64,000 bases of DNA from Cardinalis cardinalis (taxonomy: Eukaryota > Chordata > Aves > Passeriformes > Cardinalidae). The stretch lies in NCBI GenBank assembly GCA_014549065.1, contig JACDOX010000008.1, forward strand, positions 6,076,001 through 6,140,000. The letters run 5' to 3'. The notes under the pieces were generated by a model. That model saw only the letters and a program-made list of their open reading frames with translations. It was not told where the DNA came from and made no database searches. This document shows positions 25,021-37,000 of the stretch, piece after piece. The position numbers and the translations under genes were made by a program. Numbering within the stretch: the stretch's first letter is position 1; each line of letters begins with the position of its first letter.

Positions 25021-28000
25021 AAACTTCAATTCTTGACTGTGTTTGTATAATGATTCATTAACTTATAAAACTTTAGCTGAAATACAGCTGTAACCCTGTA
25101 ATTTAAATGGATAAAGTGCTTCAGCAGTGATTTTTTTTCCTCTGTTTCAAAAAAGTAAAAAATAAGCGTGTCTTGGTACTACTACAGGATGAATCAAATG
25201 TTCATATTGCAAATTGAAATGATTGGATCAATGGAAGTTTAACTGATTTAGTAGGTTCATGTGCTGTGTATTAATAACTACAGAGAAATCCAAATAGTCC
25301 ACCTCAGAAACCTGACTTTCTATTTGTTCTTACCCCTTCTGTCTGTGTTCATCTAAACAATAAATGATTGGCGCAGCCAGATCAGGTCAATTTTAGTAAC
25401 AATAGGGTGGTCCTGAAAAGCTAGCTGCTGATGGCATTTTTCCCTTCAAAATTGTATTTTTTTATTTAGTCAGAGGTCACTATAACTATAATTGACCTCT
25501 TTTGGGGATAATCAGCTGTCTGGATGTAGTTACTAAGCTTTTACAGTCTCTTGAAGGGACTTGTCTCCCTCTGTACAATAAACTTAAGCAGCAGATAGCA
25601 GAGAAATGAATGAATGGAAGTTGTTACTGAATCCGAGTGCTATGGGGGAAATGCAGTGTTAAGCTACCAGTTGCTCTAGTTTCCTCCAAGACCCTTTTAT
25701 TTCTCTTTCTAGTAACACTAAGCATAAGTAGAGTGTAAAATCATCACAATTTATATTTGTGGTTTGTGCCTGAATGTCTCAGTCCTATGCTACCAGAAAA
25801 TAGTCTCCACTTTGCACAGCACGACAAGTTTTTTAGGGAAGTCCAGAAGAATTTGAGGAAATTCCCTGGATCTCTTTCTCAGTATTACCACTGTTATGCC
25901 ATGCATTCAGGGAAATTTAAAGCGAGCTCTGCCTTTATTCAAATAATTGGCAGTATTTTCCTTAAGCTTCATGACCAGGTCATTAGCTCTTGTCATTTAT
26001 ACAAAAATAGCCTGGATAGCTTCACAGGAAACAAATTGGGAATTCATTTACTCAGTAACAGTCCAAGAAAATTCTTTCACCTTCTGTTAAGAGCAGCCAG
26101 AAACTTAATGGCATGGCTTCTGGATGGTGCATGTGATCACAGAAAGGATGTGTAAAGAAATAGCAACCAACTGTATTAATTTGAAGATGAGGATAACAAT
26201 TTTGCCCACTCTGTAGTGATGAGAGGTAGCTCAGTTTCCTTCTCTATTTAAAAGATGTAAATCTAGAATGTGTCAGAAGTGGAAGAGTGACTTTGATCTG
26301 GCTCCAGTATATTTTAGCAGTACAAATAAAACACAGGGAAAGAAGCAAGATCAGAACAAACATGCTGTGGTACATTGATGTTGAGGTCTGGTTGTTGTCT
26401 GACCATCACAGTGTCTTTTAGCATTGCCTGGCTTGTCTTCATCCACACAGGAGATCAAATCTGCCCCTTTTGCTCACAGGATCTTGCTGTACTTCTCTAC
26501 TTGCACTGTAGCTGCCTCTCACATAAATCAGTACTGGAACATGAGAAAGTGGACACAAGTCACCTCTCCCAAGAAGTATGTGAAATTCAAGAATTAACAG
26601 TTGCAAAAAGAATTGAAACATCAAGAGAAAGACAGGTAAGAACTGCCAGTTGCAACCTGGACAAGCTCAAACTGCTGCCCAGAAGGACCAGGTAGATCGC
26701 ATTTCCAAATCTACCTGGAATATCATGGTAGCATGAATTACCTTCTGTGTCCATGAAAACAAAATACAGAAAACCCTGCTCAAGAGAGCCCATCTGTACT
26801 GATCGAGGAGAAAAAATGCTTCCAACAAGTTAATTTGGAAAGCTTTTAACAACATAGAAACAAAAATCCATAGAAAGATTCTTTGCCATTCTTAAACTCA
26901 GCAATTTCTTGATACCTGTCACCCATACCATCTTCTTTTTTTAAGGTAAACCTAAAAGAAAAAACCTTCTCTTCTTCAAGGCATTAATCCCAATGAACAT
27001 TTTGCTGTACACATATACATTTTATTTTTGTGAGATATTTTCATATTTTACTCCATCTGTGATTCTGAAGGGAAACACTTGCTAACTGATTACCCTGTTT
27101 TCACGTTTTAGTAGGCAGCAGTGGCTGGTTTCTGAAGTGCAGATGAGTTAATTCACTACACCAAAATGGTGGACATGAAGAACATTTTCATACGGTGGTG
27201 TTCAGTCAAAGCTGACTGCAAAAGTGGCATACCTTATGCTATGATTACATATGCTTCTAGGAGTGGGGCAGTTTCATTGTGATTCTCTGTGTTATTTGTA
27301 TTTGCTAAATTCCTGCAGCAGGAATGCTTGTGCAAACTGACTGTAACACTACAAGCAGCTAGTCATTGCTATAGGCCAAATTTATCTGCAGAACCTTTTT
27401 AAATGTTGGAGATAAATGCTTAAGAAGAGCTCCTGTATGATTTTTCAAGTCATTGGACAAAATTTCAGGTGCGAGTGTTTCTGTTTGACCTCTGGTACAG
27501 ATGCCAGATACAAGAACATTGCAGCTCTGCTACTTCTGAATTGTGCAAAGTAGAGTGGCTCGAATATGTAAGCCTGAAACACAAAATAGTGCCAGTGACA
27601 ACAGTTTTCCCTATCTAAATACGAAATGGCAATTTTTCTTTTTGGCATGAAGACAAAATGATTTTTGCTTGTTTCAGAGCTGACACCAAGTTACATTTTG
27701 CTCCAGCTCGTCCTCATCTTTCTTCTTCCTTGGCTATTTAGTTACGAGAAAGGAAATGATAATCAAAGCTTTCTAAACTATGCAGGAGCATTTGTCTGGA
27801 ACGAAGTGAGCCCCTGGCTCCTGTAATTTAACAGCAAATCTGACTTCCATTTAATGTAAAACAATACAAAGCTTTTTGTTTTCTGTATTTCAAACACTGT
27901 GGTATTGATTCCATTTCTTACAAAATCAGATGAAGATACAGCCTACATATAACCTACATGTCAGAAACAGGCATTTTAACCATGTGACTGGTTAAAAAAG

Positions 28001-28496
28001 AGACTACCCTGCTAGTGCAGTAAAACACAATGTCTCTGAAGAGAGGGTGCATTTGACAAGCTAGGAATGAACAACAGCCAAGTGGAACAATGCTGTATGA
28101 CTTCTGAGGAGGACACTAATGAATGCCAGTGAATGCTCAGTGCTAAACCATTCCTAGATTAAGCAGGTATCTCAAACTCCTCCTGTGATGCCTTGCACAG
28201 CTCAGACTTCTAAAACTTCAACAACAACAACCAAGCAAACACCCCCAACATAACTATTAGAAAAGGGAAGTACTTAAAAAGCCAGCTGCTTCTGAGGCTT
28301 GTTTAATCCAAGAACCAAGTACCTTCCGTAAGTTAGCTCCTGGTGGTGGTAACCATAATGTTACTTTTTTACCCCACTCTCATGCCTTTTATTTTTCACA
28401 AGGTGACATTAAACAAAGGATGATACAGACAAAAGTCTTACTCAAAATAAATGGGCTTTTTTAAAGAGAATAAGAGGATAAAGAAAAGAGAAAAAA
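25021..28496. other. Intergenic region between TTBK2 and the Myb/SANT gene
   Basis: About 3.5 kb between two genes whose 3' ends converge. Open frames exist (for example 25757-26155, 132 codons), but they have no recognisable family, no supporting splice context and ordinary AT-rich composition. Extra AATAAA signals at 25359 and 25577 on the + strand could mark read-through ends of TTBK2. No repeat family was recognised. Confidence 0.5.
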
Positions 28497-28502
28497 TTTA
28501 TT
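28497..28502 (-). other. Candidate polyadenylation signal of the Myb/SANT gene
   Basis: On the minus strand this reads AATAAA, about 180 nt past the stop codon at 28684. It is the first canonical signal downstream. Further TTTATT matches to the left (near 28388 and 27018) are alternatives. Confidence 0.4.
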
Positions 28503-28683
28503 AGCCAACTGCAACAGAGTTAACTGGAGGCTGGTAATTAGTGTTTAATGCCACCTATAGTAAAATGTTTCCCACTGGGAAAAACATGGGAGGCAAGTCC
28601 ACTTCACTCCTTTGAAGTCACAGGCCAGAGCAGAACATACATCAGCACTCAACAACACAGTCATTTTACATCTATTCAAGTTT

Positions 28684-29342
28684 TTACACATCTGCAAAGC
28701 AGAAGTAGTAGCAGCCATTTGGATGTTCTTTCTTAATGGTTCTCAGGGAGGGCCTAGGAAACTCAGAAGGACCCGGTTCTTGTGACGTGGAGCTGGAGCT
28801 GCAGCTGCTGCTTCTGCTGCTGCTTCCAGCCACCTGTGCTCTAGCTCTGTCCTTAGCAGGGGAGAGCTGGGGGGATCCTGGGCTCAGGTACCCAGCTGTG
28901 GTCTGAGTAGATGCAGTGGCATGTGTGGTTGGGCCAGTGTTGTTTTTCACATAGACGTTCTTGATAGCAACAAGCGTATGTGCCATGATGCTGATGCTGT
29001 TATTCAGATCTTGCATGCCTTGCTGCAGCAGCCGAAGATTGTGGTTGACACTGTCAAAGCCAGACTGGATCACCTGTATTTGGGTCTGCTGAATCTGCAG
29101 TAGGTCCTCTTCAGTCATTTCATTTTGGTCTGCCTGGGACCTGCCTTTTGTTTTGGCTTTTACTTTCCCAGAGGAACAACCGCCTGATGTTCCCAGAAAA
29201 GGCAGTTGTTCTTGACTAGGTGGAACCACTACCATGTCCTCAGAGCTTTCTTCTGGCTCCACCACCTTCACTACTATTTCTTCTTTGAGGTTCATCTGCT
29301 CAAGACTGGATTGATGAGATGGGCCAGGACTGCCATTAAACC
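28684..29342 (-). CDS. Myb/SANT gene exon 2 (coiled coil and C-terminus)
   Basis: The acceptor is a long pyrimidine tract followed by CCTCTAG, ending at 29343; the exon opens GGTTTAATGGC. It encodes residues 152-370: acidic linker, Lys-rich KVKAKTKGR, coiled coil, a Ser-run (SSSRSSSCSSSSTSQ) and an aromatic tail YYFCFADV before the stop at 28684-28686. Upstream in-frame sequence up to 29427 is intron, not coding. Confidence 0.87.
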
Positions 29343-30603
29343 CTAGAGGAGGTGGAGGGGGAGGGAAGAAAAGCAAAGGAAAGCCCATGAGAAACTTCAT
29401 AACCTCAGTGGTGACATATTTTCTCATCCACTAAGCAAAAATCAGTCCTTGAAACAAGACTCTCAACCTATGTTATCATTGATGGTTTTAGAATACAAAT
29501 TACTTCGACAGGTGGTAAGAAAACCACAAATACACATTCACCAGTTAACCATGTATCTGTATACTACAGCTCCCTTACCACCACAGAAGCCAAGCTTTAG
29601 GATCCCAGAGACAAAGTTCACTGCAAGCTCATTTCATGCTCTATCGTGCACGCAGTAAACAGTAAGAGCATTGCTGAAACACTGGATTGCAGGAATCCCT
29701 TGGTATTCCAGCATGCTAGGACAATATCGCTGGCACGTATGAAGTTACGCGCTCGCAGCACTTTGTACTGGCTGGAGCTGCGTGCTGCCATGGCTTTTGG
29801 CATTTGCAAGAATAATAACGGCAATAGTGAAGATTGGTGGCCGGATCTAACGCCTCGTGGATGGGCAATATCTGCTACGAGACGCTGTTTTCACTCTTGG
29901 TGCTGTTCTTAGGCACTTTTGTGACCTAGAGCACGAAGCCTCACAGTTCTGTGTGCGTGGGTATACGTTTTGCCTTTCCAAGGATCCTAACCAGCGCTTT
30001 CCTGCGGGGCCGGTCCCCGCGGCCCGTGCGCGCACGCAGCGGGCGGGCAGCGCCGCTCCCCGCACACCGGGGCTCCCGCGGCTGCGCTGGGGGACGCCGG
30101 GCGGGCGGAGGGTCCGTGGTGGCGCCGCGGGGGTCGCTCCCGCACTCACCCATGTCCCCCACGACGGCGCCGGGCAGCTCCAGCGTGTCGATGCCGCCCA
30201 CGATGGGCACCGCCTCGGAGGGCAGCAGGGAGCCGTAGGGGCGGCGCTGGCGGCGGGCGGGCGGCGCGGCGGCGGGGGGCAGCTCCTCGGGGGCCAGGAG
30301 GAGGCCGAGGGCGGGGGGCGCCGGCGGCCCGCAGCCCTGCGAGAGGCGGCAGAGCTTGCTGCGGTCGCGGCGCTTCAGGTCCCTCCAGCGCTTCTTCAGG
30401 TCCTCCACGTCGCGGGGGCAGGCGGCCACCGGGTTCACCTTGTGCCGGATAAGCTCCCACACCTTCCGCTTCTGGCCCGCGGAGGCGCGGCCGGGTCCCG
30501 CCGCGAACAGCAGCTGCTCGTGCTTCAGCACCTGCTCGATTAGCACCTCCGTCTCCGCCTCGTTGAAGTTCGCCTTGCGCCGTTTGGGCGAGTCCTCTGC
30601 CAT
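28684..30603 (-). CDS. Myb/SANT-like DNA-binding protein with C-terminal coiled coil (MYPOP/NAIF1/TSNARE1-like)
   Basis: Two exons (30603-30150 and 29342-28684, minus strand) join G+GG to make Gly152 and encode 370 residues. Residues 9-87 form a Myb/SANT-like domain: FNEAETEVLIEQVL, then KRKVWELIRHKVN, then DVEDLKKRWRDLKRR, with the expected spaced Trp residues (W49, W73). KRRK at 7-10 is a probable nuclear signal. A Pro/Ala-rich linker precedes an acidic block (about 172-191), and residues about 229-280 form an amphipathic coiled coil (LLQIQQTQIQVIQ ... LLQQGMQDLNNSISIMAHTL). LKEE (170-173) and IKKE (354-357) fit SUMO-site consensus. Family proteins are nuclear DNA-binding factors descended from Harbinger-type transposon Myb-like proteins. 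The start MAEDSPKRRK has A at -3 and G at +4; an in-frame ATG at 30771 would add 56 low-complexity residues. I do not recall this gene at the human TTBK2-CDAN1 locus. Confidence 0.85.
29343..30149 (-). other. Intron of the Myb/SANT gene
   Basis: Intron of 807 bp with a GTGAGT donor and a strong C/T-rich acceptor tract. Its 5' part (about 29980-30149) belongs to the CpG island and the rest is ordinary AT-rich sequence. Confidence 0.8.
30150..30603 (-). CDS. Myb/SANT gene exon 1 (DNA-binding domain)
   Basis: Coding exon of 454 nt from ATG at 30603-30601 to donor G|GTGAGTG (plus-strand CACTCAC at 30143-30149). It holds the whole Myb/SANT-like domain and ends ...TLELPGAVVGDM plus one base. It is very GC-rich because it lies in the CpG island, which also opens long meaningless frames on the other strand. 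Confidence 0.87.
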
Positions 30604-30943
30604 CCTCCGCCGGGGGTGTCGGCGGGCGGGCGGGCGGACGAGGAGCCGCGGGGAGGGGGGGACGCCACTGCCCTTCCCTGCGCCCCGGCTCGCGGGTGCC
30701 GCCGCCGCTAGGCCGGGCCCCGAGCCCTGCTGGGGAAGGAAATACCGCGCATGAGAGGAAAAGACGCGCACGGACCGGCGCAGGCGCCCCGTGCCCCGCG
30801 TGTTGACATGGGGAGGGGGCGCGGCCCCCGCCCGCCTCCCCGGCGGGAATCCCCGCTCGGCGCCGCCCCCGCGGGAAGGGGGGACACGGCGGGCCCGCCC
30901 CTGGCGCGGGTTGTGCGCGTGCTCGGCGGGAGCGGGGCCGGGA

Positions 30944-31039
30944 ATGGCGGCGGTTTTGGAGCTGCTGCTGCAGGAGGAGGTGCCGGTCAGCGCCGTGGTG
31001 CGGTGGCTCCGGCACGGTCCCGGCCACCGCCTGGCTGAG
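30944..31039 (+). CDS. CDAN1: CDAN1 exon 1 (residues 1-32)
   Basis: Begins MAAVLELLLQEEV, as in the human protein, and ends on a codon boundary before GTAACG. An upstream in-frame ATG at 30791 exists, but only the 30944 start gives the conserved N-terminus. Confidence 0.93.
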
Positions 31040-34000
31040 GTAACGCGCGCTAGGTCGTCCGCCCGCAGCGCCCTGGCTCCGGCGGGGCAGGGCCCGCAGC
31101 CGCGCCACTCCCCCAGCGCCCTCCGCTGCCGCGGGCCGGGGCCGTGCGGGAAAGTTTGTCCGCCCGGCGCTGCTGTGAGGGGTGAAGCCCGCGTGGGTCA
31201 GCCCGGGGCCCCGTCAGGTGCTGTTCCGCGGCCGCGGCCGGGCGTCTGTCGAACCGCCGGCGGCGCCGCCCCCGGCGCGGGCGGGCTCCGGGCACGGCGG
31301 CAAGAAGGCGAGGCCGCCGGCGGGAGCTGCGCCGGGAGCTGCCCGGCGGGCGTGTGAAACCCGCTGGCATGCGCGGGGCTGAGCCCGCCGGAGCTCAGCG
31401 CCGCCGGCGCCGGCCGAGCTCGGGCGGGCGGTGGCGCCGCGCGGCTCCGGGGCGGGAGCGGGGAGGCCCCGCGGGCGCGGGAAGCGCCGAGAGCCCGGGG
31501 CGCCGTGTGCCAGCGCAGAGCCAGCGGGAGCGGGGGTGGGCAGCGCAGCACGGCACAGCACAGCTCGTGTCCTGAGGGAGCGCGGTGGCGCTTCCCGCAT
31601 CTTTGTAGGGGAAGGCAGCGGTGGAAGCAGGACGAGGCTGTCAGCACCCGGGGCTTGGTGGTGGCTCTGTGCAGGCGCCAGCGCGCCTCCCGGCTGGATG
31701 TCCCTCCCGCCTGGACCTTGAGGAGGATTTTTGCGGGCTGGGAGTGGGTGTTTATTGGCTGAGTTTTGTAACGAATGATTTGGGTTCTTGTGGAAATAAA
31801 AACTTTTGTAACTGTAGATAGACTAGAAGCGCTTATGTTCCCCGTAGAGAATGACACAGAGAAACAATTGGTATTTAAAGCATCTTCTACCTGAACCCCT
31901 TGCATAGTGCTACCTAGTATTAAAATCAAAACTCACTGGTGTGTCACCCTCATGAGTCAATTAGGTGTTGCTATCATCCTAAATGTGTGGGAAGAATGGA
32001 CCAGCACTTTCATGTTGTGTGGTGTTTCTTCAGCTGTGACTCGCAGAAGCAAACCTGTGGACATTACAAAGTTTGAGATCCTGGCAGCTCAACTAGCACT
32101 GTGCGGGTGAGGGGTGGGGAGGTCAAACAGTTTGTCTTTGCAAGGGAATTTCTTGCTGCCTTTTGCTGTTGGGAGCGGTGCAGTTACTTCAGCATGAGAA
32201 AGCAAGTGGGAGGTTTGCAGCTGGCAGCTGTTGACAGGTTGCTGTTACCTAGTTGTGGAGGAACCAAACCTCCGTTAACTTGGACAGAGAAAGATGAGTG
32301 AAAATAGGTTGTGCTCTGAAAAGTTGGAGAAACTGCCCAACCGTATGCATAGCACAGACTGTGATCATCTTTGTGCCCCTATGCTAATTCCAGGGGAAGG
32401 AAATGCTAGGCCATGTCTTACTCTAGCTCTCGTGGCAGTTTTGGGCTGGACATGGTCTTCTGACACCTCATGGGGATTGTATTCTGAGCTGTGCTTTTTC
32501 ACTGATTGTTGGCTGCTTGGCTTTATCTGGGCTGTGTCAGAATTTCACAGTTCTCCAAGGAGCTGAATTGGTCTCACGCTTTAAAATATGAATTTTAGTA
32601 TAGGTGTTGAAGATTGTGTGAGTCCAGTTACAGGCATGTTAATTTTGCTTTCACTTCTTTCTTTCATGCAGAAACCACCTTCAGAAATAGTGTTTGCTTT
32701 CTTGACTTTTCATCTCATTAGGGTTGTGAATGCAACTTTACTGGAGTATGTGTGCAATGCTTTCAGTATTAGTAAGTAAAAGGTTTTGAGAACTTATTCT
32801 GTTGTTGCAAGTGTTGCTGAATCCCATTGGGAGGAAATGGAGTGTTAGGAACAAAAGAATTTTTACTCAGGGTACAAAGCTTCAAACTGCGCATGTAGCA
32901 TGAAGTAATTTTTGTCTAGATTTACCCTTGTTAAATCAATGCCACCTGTCTAGATTTAAAAAAAAAAAAGTTGAGTCAGTGGTGGGGTTTTTGTTTAAGT
33001 TTCTCAAGTATAAACTTCACTTTCCTTAAAGTTGCACAGTCTCTGTTTAGACTTCTGTGAGTTCTCGAGCAAAATTATTTGATTGAAATGGAAGAGCAGC
33101 TTTGGTCTTGTATTTGGCGCTACAGGGCTCCAGGTGCTTCAGTGGTTGTTGTTACAGCACCCCTCTGTGGGAGCAGGTGGCATTCACAGAAAAACAGGGC
33201 ACAGAGACCTTGCAGACTGCAGATTTTTCTGTTAGAATTAGATGCTTTCAGTATTGACGTTTTCAAAATGTTGAACTTGGGGGCGTCAGTTGCTCCAAGT
33301 CCTCCCTGGCCATAGCTGCAGAGAGTATTACTGATGTTTCCATGGAACAGTTCCACTATTTTCCAATCAGAGACCAAAGTGAATGACTCTATCTGAAAAC
33401 TTGTGCCAAAATGGCTCACGTGTAGGCTGATTTTCAGGTCTGTGACCAGCACTATTGAATTTCAGTGATGTACTTTGACAAGTCATGTTGGTTTTTATTG
33501 TGTATTGAAAATCTCATAGTTACTATTTAATTGTGTCTGGATACTTGGACAGAAAGAATCAGGTAGCATCTTTATATTAATTTTTTGTCTACTTCTCTTG
33601 TAGGAGAACCACATCCATGACAAGCTGGTATCTCTTAGCTTGCTTCAGAAAGATTTTGTGCCTTTTCTGCTGAATTTTTTAAGGGAGCAGACCAGCCAGA
33701 TCCTGACTAATGGACCCCCTACTCCTGCTAAAACTCCTAATTCCAAGGCTCGTGGGAGCCAAAGGACAGGATCAGAAAGGAGGGCAGGCCATGCAAGCAG
33801 CAGCCGAGTGCAGCTCTTTTCTCAAAGGACATCAGTGACCACCTGCACCACAGATACCAGCTTTTCTCCTACTGCAGCATCCAGTGGTTCCTCTTCCTTT
33901 TCTGGGTCGAACCTGTCTAGCCCTTACGGTGATTTCCCCAGCGTGGTCTCCAGCAGCAGCCCGAGCTTCGGGCACAGCCCTGTGCTCCACCACGGTGAGA

Positions 34001-37000
34001 GGCGTTCCTCTCAGAAGGCCAGCCTGGGGAGCTTCCTGACGGCCACGCCTGAGGCCCTGCCTGCGAGACGGGGCCGCAGGAAAGGCAGCAGCTCGGCCGC
34101 TGCCTCTGGCCGGCAGGTGGCTCGTGATCTGGGGCGTTCCCTTGCTGAAGAGGAGGATGGAAAGAGTGATGGTGGATCATGGAGTGGAGGGAGAAGGAAG
34201 CGGAGTGAAGTGCCTCTTGTTTCTGCCAGATCCCCGCCCAACCAGCTAAACCTTAACAATCTGGAGGAGTTTCCACCCATGGGTGCTGCCTCTGGCTGGA
34301 CAAAGTAAGAGCGAGTCTGCCTTGTTATGTCACTGGGATTGCTGCAGGTTGCAGCTCCTTGACCAGCAGTTGTGGGTGTCCAGATGCAGAAGAGGCTGTA
34401 ATACACGATACCTGGCTTCTGGGAAACGTGGTCAGAACTGCTTTGTTCTGGTCACTGTGTAGGGAGGGGAGTATTGCCTTGACAGGGAGTGAGGTTTCCT
34501 CTCTGTGGACTCACCCAAGACATCTCTTTTGCCCCTCGCTTGTGATGCTGCCTGCAGCTGGCCAGTGCACAGCCCAGCAGATACAAAGCTGAGCGCATCT
34601 TTGTCCTTGCGTGTTCTAACGAGTCAGTGTTGTCTTGGCTCTTCGCATTTCTCATTTAACAGAATATCAATTGGTAAGGAAGAGCTATCCTGGAAGGCTC
34701 TTCAGCTTTACTGATGCTAGCAGAAGAGCTTTTGGATTGATCTTCTGTGGCTTCTGGTAGCAGATGTTAGCCTGCAGCTTCATTTGTGCTGTGTAATTGT
34801 GGACAAAATAGCAGGCTGTGTTCTTGGTCTGCAGCAAGCCCTGGTCTCCTTGCTGACTTCAGCTAAGCTTTGGGGCAGCTGTTTGTGTTGTGGTTGCCTC
34901 AGTCCTTTAATCTTTGTCTTTGCATTCTTTAAAATCCTCATCACCAAATAGAAAGCCCTTGTGTCAGCCTCTGTATATCAGAGGCTGTATGTACCTTGTG
35001 TTTGCTCTGTATATCAGTCACTGCTGTCTGAAAGTGGGACTTTCTAGTTGGACATGCAAAATTCCAGCTAAAAATAATAAAATCAGTGAGTGTCTACAGC
35101 AAATCCAAATGCAGGGTCTGGGTCATGCTCTAGACACTACTTTGGCCAAGGGAGATAAGGTGTGTTTCCAGCATAGACAGCAAGTCTCTCTTCCTCAATT
35201 GCATTAATGCTCAGCTAGGAAAAAGAAGAAGAAAAGAGATCACAAGTCTTTGGAAATCAATGTTACAATGATTTTGAGAACACTTTAGCAGTTAATATGT
35301 AGCAACCAGCATTTCTGTGGTGCTTTATCTTTCTGTATCCATTTCCATTTTTTTAGTGGTTTTTTGCTACTTTACCAAGCCTATTCCTGAAGGACAAATC
35401 CAAGTATTTTATGCAGGAAGGATGAGTTTCCCTGAACTTGAACAGCCTGATGTAACTTGGGAGCCTGGACTCTCACTGATAGACAATGGCAACTTGATTG
35501 ATTTTGGGTTTGGTTTTTTTTCTCCTGATCATTTTAGAAAGGAATTCACCAGCAGTTTCTTACTAAAATGGGGTGTATCCTGTCCTGCAAATTAGAAACA
35601 TTTGGAAGGGTTGTGTGGCACTGTGGTACCTGTAAGATGGCTTGCTATTTGATAATTAATTTTGCTGCAGGTTCAGCAGGTTGTTTGTAGCAGTCTATAG
35701 CTCCATGACTTTTTTTCAGAGATAGAATAAAATTGATAACTACAAGTACAGTTTAGAAATTCAATATCCCAGCTCAACATCCATTTAGCATTAGATTCCT
35801 CTGGAAGAATTGATTGCACATCTATCTTGAGACCGAAATTTTTTGTTGTTGTTTAGCTTGATTTTAGTGGAATTGCTTCTCTTCTTTTCAGCAAAAGCAA
35901 ACCATCGAGGCGAATCAACCCAACTCCTGTGAGTGCTGAGCGGCCCCTCTCGAAACCAAAGACCTGTTTCACTTCTACACCCGTCAGCCGGTCTCCAGCC
36001 TCAAGCCTTGAGGCCTTTGCTGCTGTCCAGGAAGGAAACCTCTCATCTGTGATGAGCAACAGCCTTCAAGAGGAGAGGGAGATGCTGAAGAAAGAACGGT
36101 ACAGTCTGAGCAGGGGGCTGATTCTTAATTCCCTTGAGTCCTGGTTCCAGCCAGGACAGGGTTAATTTTTCAGTAGCCAGGAGGGGGCATGGCCAGGACA
36201 AGGTGAAAATGACAGAAGAATATCCAAACTAGATATTGGTGACCTTGAACTATAATTTGCCTGAAGCAAAGTGTGTCTGTGGTATCAGACTAGGATATTA
36301 ATGCACCTAGCTCATGTTTGCCATATTAGAGATGTGCTAACTCTGGAACAATGACCCTCACTTCAAAAGTGTAGTAATTTCTCACTGCTTTTATGAGATT
36401 TTCTCTTCGTGGAATTGAATGTGTGGCTATCTCCTGTGCACCTTTCCTTAGATTGCACAAGCAAAGCAATTGGGTGTAATTAGACTGTGTTGGAAAATTG
36501 CTCCAAAACACATTGGTTTGGAAAAAATGAGTTAGTGATGCAAATGTGTGGAAGGTGTTAATGGTCTTGCAAGGTAGGTAGACTAACAGAAGCTTGCAGT
36601 CAGAGAAAACAGAAAATGGACCCTTGAGATTCTGTTTTAAAGATTACTACTGCAGTTATTGCTGTTGAATATTGTTGTCAGATGAAGTGAATCTTCTAAT
36701 TTTGTCTCTGCTGTTTGGTTAGCCTGTGACTTTCATTGCTTGTAAAATGGTATCACTGGTAGTCTGTAAAGATTGATACTTAAAAAAAAGACCAAACTGC
36801 AGTAGTTTGCTCTATTGTTTATTGTTTATAATTTCTGAGAGAACTGTTGCTGTTCTTTGTAGATTTTGTTCTTGGGGAAACTCCTCAGGACACACGGGTG
36901 TAATTCTTTTCCTGCTAAGTTTTGCAGTTCACTTCAGTGGTACCAGAACTGGCTGAAACATATCCAGTAGAGTCTAATGAATTACTGCTTGTACTGAACT

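Larger units (their letters stand above)
29980..31600. promoter_or_regulatory. CpG island / probable bidirectional promoter
   Basis: A sharp switch to GC- and CpG-dense sequence covers exon 1 of the minus-strand Myb/SANT gene, the 340 bp between the two start codons, CDAN1 exon 1 and the start of CDAN1 intron 1. No TATA box is evident. Possible factor sites seen by eye are an E2F-like CGGCGGGAA (30841-30849), a YY1-like AATGGCGGC overlapping the CDAN1 start (30943-30951), GC boxes such as GGGGAGGGGGCGCGG near 30810, and an NRF1-like GCATGCGC in CDAN1 intron 1 (31367-31374). Exact transcription starts are unknown. Confidence 0.8.

Noticed and set aside
25757..26155. 132-codon plus-strand open frame in the TTBK2 downstream region
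   Set aside because: No recognisable family, no promoter or conserved context; length is within chance for a 64-kb window.
26375..26635. Exon-like segment ending at a CAG|GTAAGA donor
   Set aside because: The donor is good, but no matching acceptor, partner exon or known protein was found; left as a chance site.
29343..29427. Open frame upstream of Myb/SANT exon 2 (MRKYVTTE start)
   Set aside because: It reads through a classic pyrimidine tract and AG acceptor, so it is intron; joining at 29342 restores phase with exon 1.
30604..30771. N-terminal extension of the Myb/SANT protein from an in-frame ATG at 30771
   Set aside because: The added 56 residues are low-complexity, and the downstream ATG has a better start context directly before the conserved domain; the longer form is not excluded.
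30146..31108. 320-codon open frame on the minus strand across the CpG island
   Set aside because: It overlaps the Myb/SANT exon 1 in another frame and CDAN1 exon 1 on the opposite strand; its Arg/Pro/Ala/Gly composition is what GC-rich DNA gives by chance.
31198..31929. 243-codon open frame on the minus strand in CDAN1 intron 1
   Set aside because: Low-complexity Pro/Ala/Arg composition in the CpG island, no family resemblance and no splice context.
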